Below, in pieces: positions 1-11,372 of a stretch of DNA of 39,639 bases. This DNA is from Chara braunii (lineage: Eukaryota; Streptophyta; Charophyceae; Charales; Characeae). Below the pieces are notes generated by a model. The model was not told the origin of the DNA, made no database searches, and worked only from the letters and a program-made list of their open reading frames with translations. The stretch's first letter is position 1, and each line of letters begins with the position of its first letter. The stretch lies in contig BFEA01000385.1 in assembly GCA_003427395.1 (NCBI GenBank), positions 1,160,564 through 1,200,202 of the forward strand, read 5' to 3'. The translations under genes were made by a program, and so were the position numbers.

Positions 1-1088
1 AGGCTGCGCTTACCTGGGTTGTAAGGGTCGGTTTTCTTTTTCGGGAAATATCATGGTGGGCTGACCTACTCAATCTCATTTATGTGCCTTGTGAGTTGAA
101 TGGTTTTCCCCCGAGCATAACGCACCTCGATATCGATACCAATAATGAACGGATACAAGTTATGTTTCAGTTCACATGCAGCGAAAATGAGGGTGTAGTC
201 GACGAACGATTCAAGTCTGGGTTGAGGTTGTGAGGTGACCGGTCTTAGGCAAGGACCGGTTTCTGCTTGGCATGGAGGTTCGTGCTCTTTGCATGGAGGT
301 TCTGTGCTCCGTAACTATGCTTGCTTTTCTTTGCTATTTGGAGACATGTTCTGGAGGAATGGATTTGATAGGTAGGTGTATAGCGGTTTCTGCGGTGGCC
401 GCCAGCCAGGTTTCCTTTCTCCCCTCCACTGCCCTCTCTCCTATTTGCCCCTCCTCCCCCGTCAGTCAAACCCCATTCAGTCATGTGGGATGTTCTGAGT
501 AAAGCACAACAGTCACCAAACACAGGTAAGACACGGGGTCAAATGAATGGTCTGCCTACGCCGCAGGGCCAGGGAGAAATGAAGAACTTAACGGCCTAAG
601 GATAATGGTCAGCAAGCAGACAGCAGGACGAACAAAATACAACATACGAAGGAAGATGGACAGGGGAAAGGGAACAACGGACTAATAGATACCGAACAGA
701 GGGGGTTATGGGACCAAAGGGGTTTATGGCGTAGACAGTTTATCAGATAAGAGGGCGTCACGCAACCATTCACTACCTTAACTAAGGAGGGAACTGATTG
801 TTGAAGCTTGAAACTCAAAAGTTCTAAGTACTATGGCATATTTCCCAGCGAACAATGTAATAGAAGGCTCGCAACTGTGTCTCTCACTATTTCATGCTCT
901 ATAAAATGTATGATGGGATGCTGGACCCGCTTTCCTCGCAGGCCATGTCGATTTCTTTTTTTTTCTAAAAAAAAATTAAATCGTTTTCTTCTTCATAGCA
1001 CCATTCACAATTCAATGTTGGCTTGCCATTCCTTGGGTTCATTTTTTTTCCTCTTTTTTCCTTGTTCGTTTTGTTCTTTGGAGGTGTT

Positions 1089-1162
1089 CTGAAGCAATGG
1101 ATTCTGGACTGGATTCGAACTTTGGTCTGTAACCGAAGACCATACCTCAGCACGTATAGCAA
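1089..1162 (-). repeat. Possible tRNA-derived repeat remnant
   Basis: On the minus strand the stretch AGTTCGAATCC is a near-consensus RNA polymerase III B box (GGTTCGANTCC). A short complementary pair (GGTCT/AGACC) lies just upstream, like an anticodon stem. The A-box side is poor and no complete cloverleaf can be drawn, so this is more likely an eroded SINE head than a working tRNA gene. Confidence 0.3.
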
Positions 1163-1780
1163 TGTGAAATGTTGAAATACTGACCAATGTTCAAATAGAG
1201 ATAATGCAAAAACTCATGACTGGCCTGCTATAAAACAACACATTACAACACTCAAAACTTCATCCCCGCTACAACCCCTCTGCCCTGGCTGCGCTTACAG
1301 TAAAATACCCACGACCCCGAGTCTGGTCGGTTCCGATCACTGGTTTGTGATCTGAGACAGGGTTGTTTGCTGTGTGGATGCTAACCAACCCTTCTCTGAC
1401 CCTTCCCCCAGTCAATAGATCATCTATCCTTCTCCCGCTGCCCCATATGTATGCTGTGGATTCATGGTTTTTTGAACAAACGGTCCATTGACGACCCGCT
1501 GGACTTACTGCTGGGAGTGATACCCAGAAATCTCGTCAAACCAGAATCTGAACCCGCCTGATGCGTTAGGGTCGGACTACTTGCGCCCCATCAGGCCTAA
1601 AATCCCCGTAAGCGAGACGCATCATGAGGGAATGAGAATGCGTGGGCCTACCTTCGCGAGGACAACGGTAGGATACGGAGACGGATCTCGAGTTCTCGGA
1701 ATGATGCATCGCTGAGGAAAACTCCAGAAACCAATGCACCTTGGCCTAGAAGCCGTGCGAACGGTGTCTTCCAGGACTGG

Positions 1781-2290
1781 ATGGGATACGCACGGTGGAT
1801 TTGTGGCCGTCAGATCGCCTCGGGCCGTTCGCCGTCAGTTGTAGCTAGGCTGGAGAGATCTAGCGCGGGAGCAATCTGCAGCCATGCGATCACATCCGCG
1901 ATCTCCCAATCAACTCGACGTGTAAATCGCCGCCGCCGACATGTTTCTAGCCGTTGTTGGTCTTTTGTTTTTCGTTTTCTCTTTTTCCGCCGTTCTCTAC
2001 TCTCCCGCCTTGTCCGTCTTGGGCCCGCGCCTTGGCGGGAGATTGCGCCGGGGCTTTTGCGTCGCCGCGCGCCGCCTTCGTGGTTGTAGGGGCCGACTCG
2101 CGCGGTCCGTTGGGCCCCTCCTGCCACCGTCGTAACCCCCCCCGGGGCTTGGACTGCGGTCGAACGCGCTCACCCATACCTCTCTCCTTCTGTGCCCAGG
2201 CGACGTCCCTTGCCGCCTCGTGCCTTTCTGCGCGGTTCGATGCAACGGCGGGCCACCAGCGTGCCTGCCTGCCGCTTGTGCTTCCCTACC
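1781..2290. other. GC- and CpG-rich patch
   Basis: The base composition shifts sharply to GC with many CpG steps between AT-rich flanks. Overlapping open frames occur on both strands, as expected of GC-rich DNA with few stop codons, and none resembles a known protein. It lies 1.4-1.9 kb upstream of the CDC20 start, so it could be a distal promoter region or a remnant of a repeat. Confidence 0.35.
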
Positions 2291-3611
2291 GCTAGGCACG
2301 ACGGTGGTATACACGTCCATTGAGATGAGACATCCGTTAAATTGGAACGCTTCAGAGAAGATTAGCATAGCGCCTGCCCAAGAATGACATGCATAGATCG
2401 ATAAATGGTTTAAGTTAGAGAAAAAAAAACAGTGGTTCACACATTCTGCTTTGCGAATTCGATATTCGATATTACAAGTTGGCACTCGGAACAATTGTAC
2501 ATTGGCTACCATTCTCTCTCTTCCTGGATGACTATCGCGTTGCGGCATTCGGTGTTTTGCTTCTGCTAGGTGTTTGCATTCTACTATTCGATTGTCGAGG
2601 CAATACGGAGGTGCCTTACGTGAAGGCACGCATCAAGCGAACGCTGTGTTGCTGTGTTGGTGGTGATTAACGGTATCATCTTCTTTCGTGGGGGGTTGCT
2701 ACCGAAGGATCGGTATATGTGTGCAGGAACCATTGGAAGCCGCGGGTGGAAGGAAGATTGGTTTTCAACTTTTTACAGTTCCTTTTTTGTTTTTTATACT
2801 GTTTGTTTGGGTGCATTTCCGAGAAACCACTGCGCGCATGTTGTGTTTAGCTTATTTTATGAAGAGGTTCCGTACATCATCTTCGATTATACTATAACCA
2901 TTCTCCTCACTATTTGCTGAAATATCGCTTGCACTCTTGAGCATATCCTATAGTCATTGCTCGTCACTATTTTCTGGACAATCATTTGCACTGGTTCATT
3001 CAAGCGCCTGCAGCACAATCTGTTCATTGTGGAATCCTCCCAGTTTTTTTGCTTCGTATTCATTTTTGATTTATCTTGGATGTCAATTCGCGGGCCATTG
3101 GGTTTATCTACGCTGTTCTTCCCCCGATCTGCTGGATTTCGGTTTCATTTCGTCTCAGCTTTTATTATCTTTTTTTTTTTTTTTGTACATCTGATCTGGC
3201 CGTATCTTTATTCATTGATTACTTGTCGCGTTGAATTTGTTGATTTCTTCCTGTTTGATTGCCTTCTGTTGCTTTATTTTTCGATTTATTTCGTTTGTTG
3301 TTCGCCGGATTGTTTTGATCATTCAAATTGATTCATAGTTTTATTCTTTGAAGATCATGTTTTGCTATCACATTTTTTCATTGTAATACTTCTTTTTCAA
3401 TTTCTGTCGACGTACCTTTGATTTTTTTTAAAATTTTGTGACGTTGTTTATCTGTTGCTATTGGCGGGGCTGAAGTTGCTCGTACATACTGTCGAGAAAG
3501 CTGTTTTCGGTGAATCGTTTGATTCACGAACTCGCTGCTGCACTGCCGACTCGTATGTTCTGGTGACGTGTCAAACACTGTGGGAGACGGGGATCCATCG
3601 TGCTTCTCGTT

Positions 3612-3636
3612 CAACGAGCTCTTTTGGAGCTCGTTG
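3612..3636 (+). promoter_or_regulatory. 10-bp perfect hairpin in the putative CDC20 5' leader
   Basis: CAACGAGCTC, a five-base loop (TTTTG) and GAGCTCGTTG form a perfect 10-bp stem 65 bases before the proposed CDC20 start codon. If the transcript starts upstream of it, the hairpin lies in the 5' UTR and could affect translation. As DNA it is a dyad that could bind a dimeric factor. The pairing is seen directly; any role is inference. Confidence 0.4.
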
Positions 3637-3700
3637 TGGCTGTTGGTACTGGGGTCTAAGACGTGGTTTGGCTGTCGGTAGGAGAATCAGAAAGCGAGGA

Positions 3701-6700
3701 ATGGCTTCCAACACGCCTCTCAAGTCGAACTGCATGTCCGGGCGTGGAGCCGAGAGACGCATGATGGATGAGCGTGCGTCGTCGCCGTTCCTCAAGAGAG
3801 CTCTCACTTCACCCCCTATCCGGAAGGGGACGCCGCAGGTAAGTCGAATGTCGATGGATGGTATCTCGTATCTTCGTTCTTCTTTCCTCCTTCCCTCATC
3901 TTCTCAGTTTCTTGCCGACGGGGAGCTAGTAGTGATTAGGCCTAGCGGGAGGGGTGAGGGGGTCGTCAAGAGGTTGCGTATGGGAGGAAACGCAGTGTCT
4001 AGGGGAAGTGCATAAGTAGCAGTATTGAAGGGCACGGGACAGCATGAGGCAGTAATATAGCTGAAGAGCGGGGGGGATGGGCGAGGAGGTAGAGAGATAT
4101 GTGAGAGGGTGTACGCGAAGTGGAGAGAGTGATGGTGGGGAGAGGAACGGAGAGATATAAGGGACGGGAGGGAAAAGAATGGATGGGCGAGAGAGACGGT
4201 AGTGGAAGGGAGAGCAGAAACAGGAGAGATCGGAGGCAAGGGGAGGAGAGACGGTGAAGTAGGGACGGTGTATGGACAGGGGAGGAGGGGTGGAGGGGAG
4301 AGCCGGGAGGGATAATCGGGAGAGCTAGGGGATTAATTAGAGAGGGTGGAGGGGGGCACGAGTAGTGAATGGGATGGAGAGGTGCGGGGAGACGGAGCGG
4401 GACAGACGATGAGGATGAGAGTGGGGGAGAGGAGAGGTGGGAGAGTGAAAGTGTGCCAGTTTCAGAAAATAAGTGTGATTATGCACGAGTGGATAAAGCT
4501 GGAGTGAGTTGTACACCGGGGGGACGGGCTGGCGGCAGGGAGCATGGAAGAGGCGAGAGGAGAGCTGCGAGAGCGAAAGCGTGCTAGCTTTCTGAGTACG
4601 AGTGAATGGAGTCCGAGTGAGTGTGTGCACCCGGGGGATGGGATGGAGGCAGGGGGCATGGGAGAGGTGATATGACGGAAGAGCTGAGAGCGAATCTAGT
4701 GGACGCTCGGAATTTCGGGGCGGTGGGGGATAAGTATAAGCGAGTAGAAAGGCGGGTCTGTGAGTGTGGGATTTGAGTGTACGTAAGGAGGAAATGGGAA
4801 AAAGCGCGACATGGAATTGTGGACAAGGAAGACGGGAGGAGGCAACCTCGTTTGACTGTCGGGTGTGAATTGAAGGAATTGGCATTGTGTGATTGAGTAC
4901 GAGTTTTTGCGGTGCTTTCGCATTTGTGGGGGGTGGGGCTAACTTTGAGGGATTGGGACGGCGGTACTGTGAGTGATGAATTGAGCGTATGGGAAGGGGG
5001 ACGTAGGAAAAAGTGGGAGAGGGAACTGAGGACGAGAAGTCGAGAGGAGGTAACCCAGTTTGGATGTCGTGTGTGAATTGGAGGAATCGGCATTGTGTAA
5101 TTGAGTACGACCTTATACCTTGTAATTTTTGCTTTTGCATTTGCCATGCTTCGAGACCTTAGTGTGCACGATTTCGATGTCTGCTAGATTCTTTCTCAGT
5201 ATGTGGTAAATATGGGAAATATTTCGGGAATTACAGCGAACTTTTCAGGTGGAGAATAAAGATCACGTCACCAATAGATGGAGCCTCCACGAGAGTGATA
5301 GAGGTGTCTGCTCTTACCAGCACCCCTACCACTACCTCGGGTTCGGGAAAAAAAAAAAAAAAAGAGAATAAAGATCACGTTATTGTTACGATATATACTG
5401 ATTCTCTGTCTCGTGTGCTGTGTGCAGTGCGATCGTTTCATTCCGAACAGGAGTGCGATGAATCTTGATGTTGCGCGGTTGAACCTGATGATGGAAACGA
5501 AGGAGAATTCTTCCGGTGGTTCGTTGACTGGGGCGATGGTTGCGTCGCCATGCGGGAAGGGTGAGGATTACAAGAAGCATCTGTCAGAGAATTTGCTAAA
5601 TGAGAATGTGGTTGGCGAGCACACGAAAATTTTGACGTTTAAGAGTAAGGCTCCGCCGGCGGCAGCTGTGGACATGGGATTTGAGAACGCTGTGCTTTAC
5701 TCCCAGAACGGCTTTTCGACGACGAAGTCTAGGAGGTCTTTTCGGCACATTCCGCAGGCGCCGGAGAGGATTTTGGATGCACCGGATCTCCTGGATGACT
5801 ACTATCTTAACCTGTTGGATTGGAGCGGGGATAACGTAGTGGCGGTGGCGCTTGGGGCGGTTGTTTATCTGTGGGATGCCGGTACGGGCACGATAGAGCA
5901 GCTGACGCAGCCCTTAGCGGCTGATGATTACGTCACCAGTGTGTCGTGGGCTTCGGACGGGCGGCATATCGCCGTCGGGCTCAACAGCACCAATGTGCAG
6001 TTATGGGATGCGACGCGATTGAAGATGATCAGGACTATGGGTGGGCACAGTGCACGGGTTGGCAGTCTGGCCTGGAACGGCCACCTGCTCAGCAGCGGTG
6101 GTCGAGACAATTCTATCATAAACCATGATGTTAGAATTAGGGAACACCTAGTGTCTAGGTTTTGTGCGCATGAGCAGGAGGTTTGTGGATTGAGATGGTC
6201 GCCTTCCGGGCAGCAGCTGGCAAGCGGCGGGAATGATAATATGTTGTACGTGTGGGATGCGTCGGCCGTCTCGTCTGCTCAGTCCAACGCTTCCAGATAT
6301 TTGCACCGCCTCGATCAGCATCTGGCGGCCGTCAAGGCTTTAGCCTGGTGTCCTTTTCAGGGCAACTTGCTGGCCTCGGGTGGCGGGACGGCAGATCGGT
6401 GCATCAAGTTCTGGAACACTCACACGGGCGTGTGCCTGAACAGTATTGACACTCACTCGCAGGTCTGCGCGCTTCAGTGGTCCAGGCATGAGAAGGAGAT
6501 CCTCAGCTCTCATGGATATAGCCAAAATCAGCTCTGCCTATGGAAGTACCCGACTATGGCGAAGATGGCAGAATTGACGGGTCATACTGCACGAGTGCTT
6601 CACCTCGCTCAGAGTCCGGACGGGTATTCCGTGGTCTCCGGAGCTGCCGATGAGACGCTCCGCTTCTGGAAGGTGTTTGGAGCTCCAGAGTCGGGTAAGC

Positions 6701-6759
6701 GAGCCAGCAAACCCAAGGGGGAGGCCTCTGGCGTTCGTTGCATTAACAACATCAGGTAG
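3701..6759 (+). CDS. CDC20: CDC20, APC/C activator (two exons: 3701-3838 and 5428-6759)
   Basis: CDC20 is the WD40 co-activator that brings substrates such as cyclin B and securin to the anaphase-promoting complex, and it is the target of the spindle checkpoint. Exon 1 starts at the ATG at 3701 and gives 46 codons ending CAG|GTAAGT. Exon 2 begins after TGTGCAG at 5428. Both junctions are phase 0, giving a 489-residue protein, close to plant CDC20 (about 450-480). Visible motifs are the C-box DRFIPNR (residues 48-54), a KEN sequence (71-73), a KIL-type Mad2-binding motif (113-115), a seven-bladed propeller from about residue 163 to 470, and the terminal Ile-Arg tail that docks on the APC, directly followed by TAG. 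The frame is intact. Exon 2 is certain. Exon 1 is inferred from its position, splice signals and phase, because this N-terminal part is poorly conserved. FZR/CDH1 is less likely because the order and wording of motifs follow CDC20. Confidence 0.87.
4440..4700 (+). repeat. Imperfect tandem repeat of about 110 bp in the CDC20 intron
   Basis: Three diverged units can be aligned by eye around the shared pieces GAGAGYGAAAGYGTGC, ACGAGTGRATRRAG and GGAGTGAGTKGTRCAC, then GGCAGGGRGCATGG. The third unit is partial. All units are G/A-rich. The array looks like a decaying minisatellite and shows no coding constraint. Confidence 0.5.
4805..5125 (+). repeat. Imperfect direct repeat in the CDC20 intron, offset about 205 bp
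   Basis: The segment around 4835-4905 (TGTGAATTGAAGGAATTGGC then ATTGTGTGATTGAGTACGA) returns at about 5040-5110 (TGTGAATTGGAGGAATCGGC then ATTGTGTAATTGAGTACGA). The flanks are also similar. This points to an old segmental duplication within the intron. Confidence 0.6.
5252..5380 (+). mobile_element. Short A-tailed retroposon with 17-bp target-site duplications
   Basis: A 95-bp insert (5269-5363) ends in a run of 16 A and is bracketed by an identical 17-mer, GAGAATAAAGATCACGT, at 5252-5268 and 5364-5380. That is the signature of LINE-machinery retroposition. The insert lies in the sense direction of CDC20, about 50 bp before the 3' splice site. Its body does not match a tRNA or snRNA I know. 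It may be a 5'-truncated SINE or a retroposed small RNA. The uninterrupted duplication implies a recent insertion. Confidence 0.85.
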
Positions 6760-9280
6760 GTGCGCGTGGATGGCAGCAGGGAGATCAGCGGGTGGCGCTT
6801 TAGTAGTCGTCGAAACGGAAATGGGTCGCTGTGAAGGGAGGACAGATAGGTAGGTGCCGTCACCGGCGATTGCGCAGCAGCGGCAGCGTGATCTGTGTTC
6901 ATGCGGGCATATGCTAGCGAAATGGCGGCGAGAAGCGTTGCGACGATGGATGCCGAAAGCAGCTAGAAGGGATGATGGTCTTTGCCTGCCTGCTTTTGTG
7001 TGGCCACTGTAGGCAGCGCCTGGTCTTTCACGAATATGCATTTGCGGCGGCGGAGTCTCCGAAGACCAGACGCGGTCCAGTTGATGAACTAGTAGTAAGT
7101 GCAATGGTTCGCTGTAAATGTCGTTGTTCCCCGCGGATCTCTGCAGGGAGATGGCTTGAGCGCTCGACGTGGTGCCCCGTTGATTTCTGATGGACCGACT
7201 GTCATCGGGGAGATGTTGGCTTGCTCCTGTGCCTTTGGCGTGCATGTGCGTCCCTCTGGAAGTTAGGTGTTACCTAAGCTGTGCCATATTCGCCCTCTTC
7301 GTTTCGCGAGCGGCATCATTAACGGGAGTAGTGGTAGACGATGCGTTTCTTCGCCTCGAGCCGAGGTTGTCTCGGCTCTGGCTCATCTGTCCTGCGACGA
7401 CAGTCACGAAGAGGGGGCTCCGAATATAAGCAAGCAACTTTTTCTACCCGCGGGGAGGGTCGCGGGTTTTTTGTTCAGGGAATGAATATTGTTGGGGGGT
7501 TTGTTTTCCAAGCAAGAAGTGGGGCCCTAGATGGCCAAAGGCTTGGTTGATCGTTGGTCCGAGCAGCATGGCGGGGCAAGAGGATTTGGTGCTGGAAGTG
7601 GAACGAGAGAAGAGGCAGGACAAGAGGATGTGGTGGTCGAAGTGGAACGAGCGAAGAGGCAGGGAGGGGGTGGAACTGCAACGTGATTCAAATGACGGAC
7701 AGGGAAATGGGGGCCTGCAGAGTTCTCGGTCCTTCTCATCACGATGCGAGTTTTTGTGCGAATCCCTCTGCTCCGTTCTTATCTGAGGATCATCTCAGTG
7801 TCGCTTATCTGTTCAATATCCTATGGGCTGTGTTGGATGGAGCTAACGCGATTGGTCGCGTGGCCAGGTAATGTATACGTGTAGATAGGGATGGTATCTG
7901 ATTTGCATTTCCGCATCTGATTTTTTCGTCTTATGTGTCAACCAACTTACTTTCACGAGCGCTGTTTGATCGCAAACATCGCGTTACGACGCCTGACGTA
8001 AAATGCACGTAATTCGCGCAATAACCGATAAAGATGTTTTGTTTTCTGCGATTCGACAGTAGTAGTAGCCGGTTACAGTCATTTTGAGTGCGCTTCCGAT
8101 TTCATTTGATGTTACTTACCACCTCTCTCGCTTCGCCGTATGTCCCCTCGCTCTTAGTCCACGCTGTAAATTTGCTCCTTGATTTGAGTTTATATAATTA
8201 TTAAACGTTCCCCGTTATCTGAGGTCGATCTATCGATCGATCGGGCTGACATTCGCTGATTTACATTACAGTACTGATTACTTCATAACAACAAGACCCA
8301 ATTTATTTGATTTAGTGATGAACAATAAAAGCCGTGGGCATGTCGCAAGTGTGCACTTGTGCGTCCGCGCGCCGTTGATCCCGATTTCAGAGACCAATTC
8401 CTCTTTCGGTGGATTGAGGTCTCTTCCCCCCCCCCCCCCACACAGCGAGTTGCTATCTTATAATGCTATAGCAATTGTTCGCGTCATTCTCTCAGTTGGG
8501 GAGATGGCACGCGCTACTGTTATGCAACAGTATGGTTATGATGACAAGGAGTTGGCGGCCAGATCGATTCTGCATTTGCGCAGGTCGTTGCAGTTGATTC
8601 TTTGCCTGGCTGCATACTTGTTTTCTTTTTCTTGTTCGGATTCGTGTTCTTTCCTTCCGTCTTGGTCATCAAGTTTTCTTTGAAGTCCTCTGTACGGAGC
8701 TCTCGGGGGGCTGCTACTGCGAGTACGGTCCTCTTCCGACAACCTCAGGTGGTCGACTTCACTTCTTCCCACGCAGTCGGTCTCGGCGTACCTGGCTGAA
8801 CGTCAGTCAGTGACTGGCACGTGGTCTTCACACGACCTGTATCTGCGTCCTCGTGCCGTGAATTGGCACGTAACTAATCCGATCGACGCAATAGCATGTC
8901 TGCTTTCTGGTCCCCTCTCTCTCGTCCGGGCGAAATGCTGCGTGAACTGACTGATTCTCGGTAGATAACTCGTTCGGTCGCTCAACCCGTCTCAACCAGG
9001 TGTGGGATGAGCTTGAAAAGATGGCTGCGTTCGCACGGCAATCGTAGAGTTTCCTTTTTTTTTAATCCGATCTGTTTTGGGATTTGCTTCTTCAGATCTC
9101 GCCGTTACATGTGCTGCGATTCTTTACCACGTGGTTGCGTACTGAGTGGGCTGTGTGTTTCCTATGTGCGCCTCAGGCAGCACAAGATGTGCGCTCTTGT
9201 GTGTGTCTGAATGACGAAGCTTGTTCTTTTGTTTCTACCCCGTTTATCGGATCGATGTTTCGCTGCATTGATTCTTATTT
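6760..9280. other. Downstream intergenic DNA, no gene recognised
   Basis: This stretch follows the CDC20 stop. The open frames are short, conflict with one another and match no family I know. The CDC20 3' UTR must lie in the first part, but no single polyadenylation signal stands out. Visible landmarks are a 44-bp tandem duplication at 7577-7664 and a run of 14 C at 8426-8439. Confidence 0.5.
7577..7664 (+). repeat. 44-bp tandem duplication
   Basis: CAAGAGGATTTGGTGCTGGA and its continuation (7577-7620) are followed directly by a second 44-bp unit (7621-7664) with about five differences. Both contain AAGTGGAACGAG and GAAGAGGCAGG. No function is apparent. Confidence 0.8.
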
Positions 9281-9522
9281 GGATGTGGTACATATCTGAG
9301 GAGAAGGTGCATGGATGTGGCGCATATCTGAGAAGGTGCATGGATGTGGTACATAACTGAGGAGAAGGTGCATGGATGTGGTACATATCTGAGGACAAGG
9401 TGCATGGATGTGGTACATATCTGAGAAGGTGCGTGGATGTGGTACATATCTGAGAAGGTGCATGGATGTGGTACATATCTGAGAAGGTGAATGGATGTGG
9501 TACATATATGAGGAGAACGTGC
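9281..9522 (+). repeat. Minisatellite, eight units of 29 or 32 bp
   Basis: GGATGTGG recurs at 9281, 9313, 9342, 9374, 9406, 9435, 9464 and 9493, giving steps of 32, 29, 32, 32, 29, 29 and 29. The long form differs by an extra GAG (or GAC) after TATCTGAG. Because 29 is not a multiple of three, no single reading frame keeps the repeat in register, so the repetitive open frames on the minus strand are not real proteins. Confidence 0.9.
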
Positions 9523-9829
9523 GTTATGTGGCTTCATTCGGGATTTTTGAGATGGTGCAATTTTAGCGGCTCCGAATGGCTGGCAGGCTGGCAGAAAGTG
9601 CATCCTGTTGACCGATCAAAGGTTTTCGGTGTTGCCTTACATCTTACGGTGGGTCGGCGAGACGAGTGGCCGAGGGCATCTTTCTCCGTGCAGCTATCGT
9701 CATGCAGCGGCCGTGTGTCGAATGAATTCTTACGATTTTGAAGATGTTGCGAGATCGCTGTCATGGAGTATTACTGCTTGCGGATGGAGCGAAGCGCGGG
9801 CCTTCATCGCGAACGGTTTTTTTTCGAAG

Positions 9830-10640
9830 CCCTTATTTACCTGATGGTGTGTTTTTCTGCTTTTTTTTGTTTGTGTTTTTTGTTTTCATACATGCATGCG
9901 AGTGTGGTCTTCACCGACAGGGCAATAGTATCTTCACTGCCCTGATTCCCTATTTTCCTCAGCTTTTTCTCTGGTCCTTTTCGTTCTTGTCCTTTCTGGT
10001 TTCTACTGATTCCCTGTTTTCCTCTTTTTTGTTTTCTCATTGTTTTTCAATGTATTTTGTTCTTTTAGCCTCTTCGTTTTCCGTTTCCTCTTGTCTATGT
10101 GGTCCTCTTCCTTCAGAACAGAACTCTCGTTGTTTCTCATTTCGTTCTTTCGGTAGCCGCTTCGTTTTCCACTTCCCCGTCGTCTATGTGGTCTTCTTCT
10201 TTCCAGACCATCCGTTTTCCGTGCCCTTCGTTTCCACGCCCTGCTTTGTTCTCCTTGCTTATCTTTGGTTGTTTCTTCCCGTGTTCGAGGGGTCCGTTCC
10301 GCTTTATATCCTTTGGCACTCTCTATTTACCCCCCGATTACGATCAATCCCCCCCCCCCCCCCCCCCCCCCCCGTTTCTCTGTGCCCCTCCCCTTTCAAG
10401 TCGTCCGTTTTCATCCTCCTTTTGTCTGATCAGCCTTTTCTATCTTCTTAATGATCCGACCTGTCGTGCTGTTCGGTTGATCGCGCTTCTCTCTCACGCG
10501 TTTCTGATTTACCCGTTGACACGTTGCCGCTTTCGTGTGCCCCCTGTCTCCCGTTTGTTCCCTTTCTCGTTTGTCCTCTGGTCCACATACGTGCACCTCC
10601 GTCCTAACTTCTCCCCTACTCTCGCTTCTGCTTATTCCTA
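9830..10640 (+). other. Pyrimidine-rich tract with a 25-C run
   Basis: The plus strand is mostly T and C over about 0.8 kb, with many TTTTC and CTTCC pieces. A run of 25 consecutive C occupies 10349-10373. The open frames through it are rich in Ser, Phe, Pro and Leu only because of composition. The C run could form an i-motif, or a G-quadruplex on the other strand, and is a likely site of sequencing error. Confidence 0.6.
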
Positions 10641-11085
10641 TCATCTCTTCCCTTTTCCTTTAATTAATTGTCTGTGCAGTGAATCGGTCGTACGCGTTAA
10701 GTACTGCGAGATACTTTGAATGACGTCGCTGAAGTACTGTCCGATGTTTTTTCGTCGTGGTTCGGATTTGAGTTTACGGACCATTTATATGCTTGCCTGC
10801 CTGCCTGCAATATTTGAATGCTATGTTCTGTCTTTGCGAATATCTGTTACTACAACGTGCTATCGAAGGAATGTGCACCTCCCTAGCATCTTCCCTACTC
10901 TCGCTTCCGCTTGTTTCTATGCTCTCCCCTTTTCCTCGTTGCTTGTTTTCTGTACAGTGCATCGGGCTTACACGTTCGGTACTGCGTGTTTTTCTTACGT
11001 CGGTATGCCTGCAATATTGGAATGTCATGGTCTGTCGTCGGACTTAGATATCACCAGGACGACGTGCTATCGAAGGGGTGCTTGT
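10590..11085 (+). repeat. Imperfect direct repeat, about 290-bp period
   Basis: Two diverged units share GTGCACCTCC, CTACTCTCGCTTC, CTTTTCCT, GTGCAGTG or GTACAGTGCATCGG, and then GCCTGCAATATT followed by CGTGCTATCGAAGG. About 1.7 copies are present. The spacing and order are kept, but indels are frequent. No coding frame survives in both units. Confidence 0.5.
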
Positions 11086-11372
11086 GTGCATTCATTGTGT
11101 CGGAGTGCTCGGCTTCGTCATTCTGTTCGTAATGTGTACTAGTGTATGTATGCATGATGTATTTGCACGCATGACTGCTTGTGAAGCGCGCGGCTCCCCA
11201 CCTCCTCGTCGGTGTGCTTCGGAAACGTCTGGAATGGCATGTTCGCCTCCGGCTTCACTTAGTTCCCCGAGTAACTGAAGCCCGGTTGCGGCGAGCCATT
11301 TCAGTCGGCTAAGAGGGGGCAGGCACGGACGAACGCATGATGCACCCATCCATATCTTCTGACGGCTAATGG

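Larger units (their letters stand above)
1..3611. other. Upstream intergenic DNA, no gene recognised
   Basis: All open frames here are short, overlap on both strands and match no family I recognise. What can be seen is a possible tRNA-like remnant near 1090-1160 (minus), a GC- and CpG-rich patch at 1781-2290, and a T-rich stretch at about 2760-3460 with several runs of 6-12 T. The last 100-200 bases probably hold the CDC20 promoter and 5' leader. No clear TATA box or M-phase element could be assigned. Confidence 0.5.
3839..5427 (+). other. CDC20 intron 1
   Basis: The donor is CAG|GTAAGT at 3838/3839 and the acceptor is TGTGCAG ending at 5427, so the intron is 1589 bp. From about 4030 to 5100 the plus strand is strongly purine-rich (mostly GGGA/GAGAG), which explains the long proline- and serine-rich open frames on the minus strand. 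The intron also holds two imperfect direct repeats and a retroposon, listed separately. The 15 codons open upstream of 5428 begin with TTG and are intron sequence, not a signal peptide. Confidence 0.75.

Noticed and set aside
4337-5140. 267-codon minus-strand frame rich in Pro, Ser and His
   Set aside because: It lies antisense in the CDC20 intron and arises from the purine-rich plus strand. It also runs through imperfect duplications in shifting register.
5383-5427. Hydrophobic N-terminal extension of CDC20 that looks like a signal peptide
   Set aside because: The frame opens with TTG, the sequence lies in the intron before a good splice acceptor, and CDC20 is not a secreted protein.
9244-9603. 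Repetitive minus-strand protein frames over the minisatellite; also considered as a CRISPR-like array
   Set aside because: Unit lengths of 29 and 32 bp break the reading frame, and there are no unique spacers between repeats.
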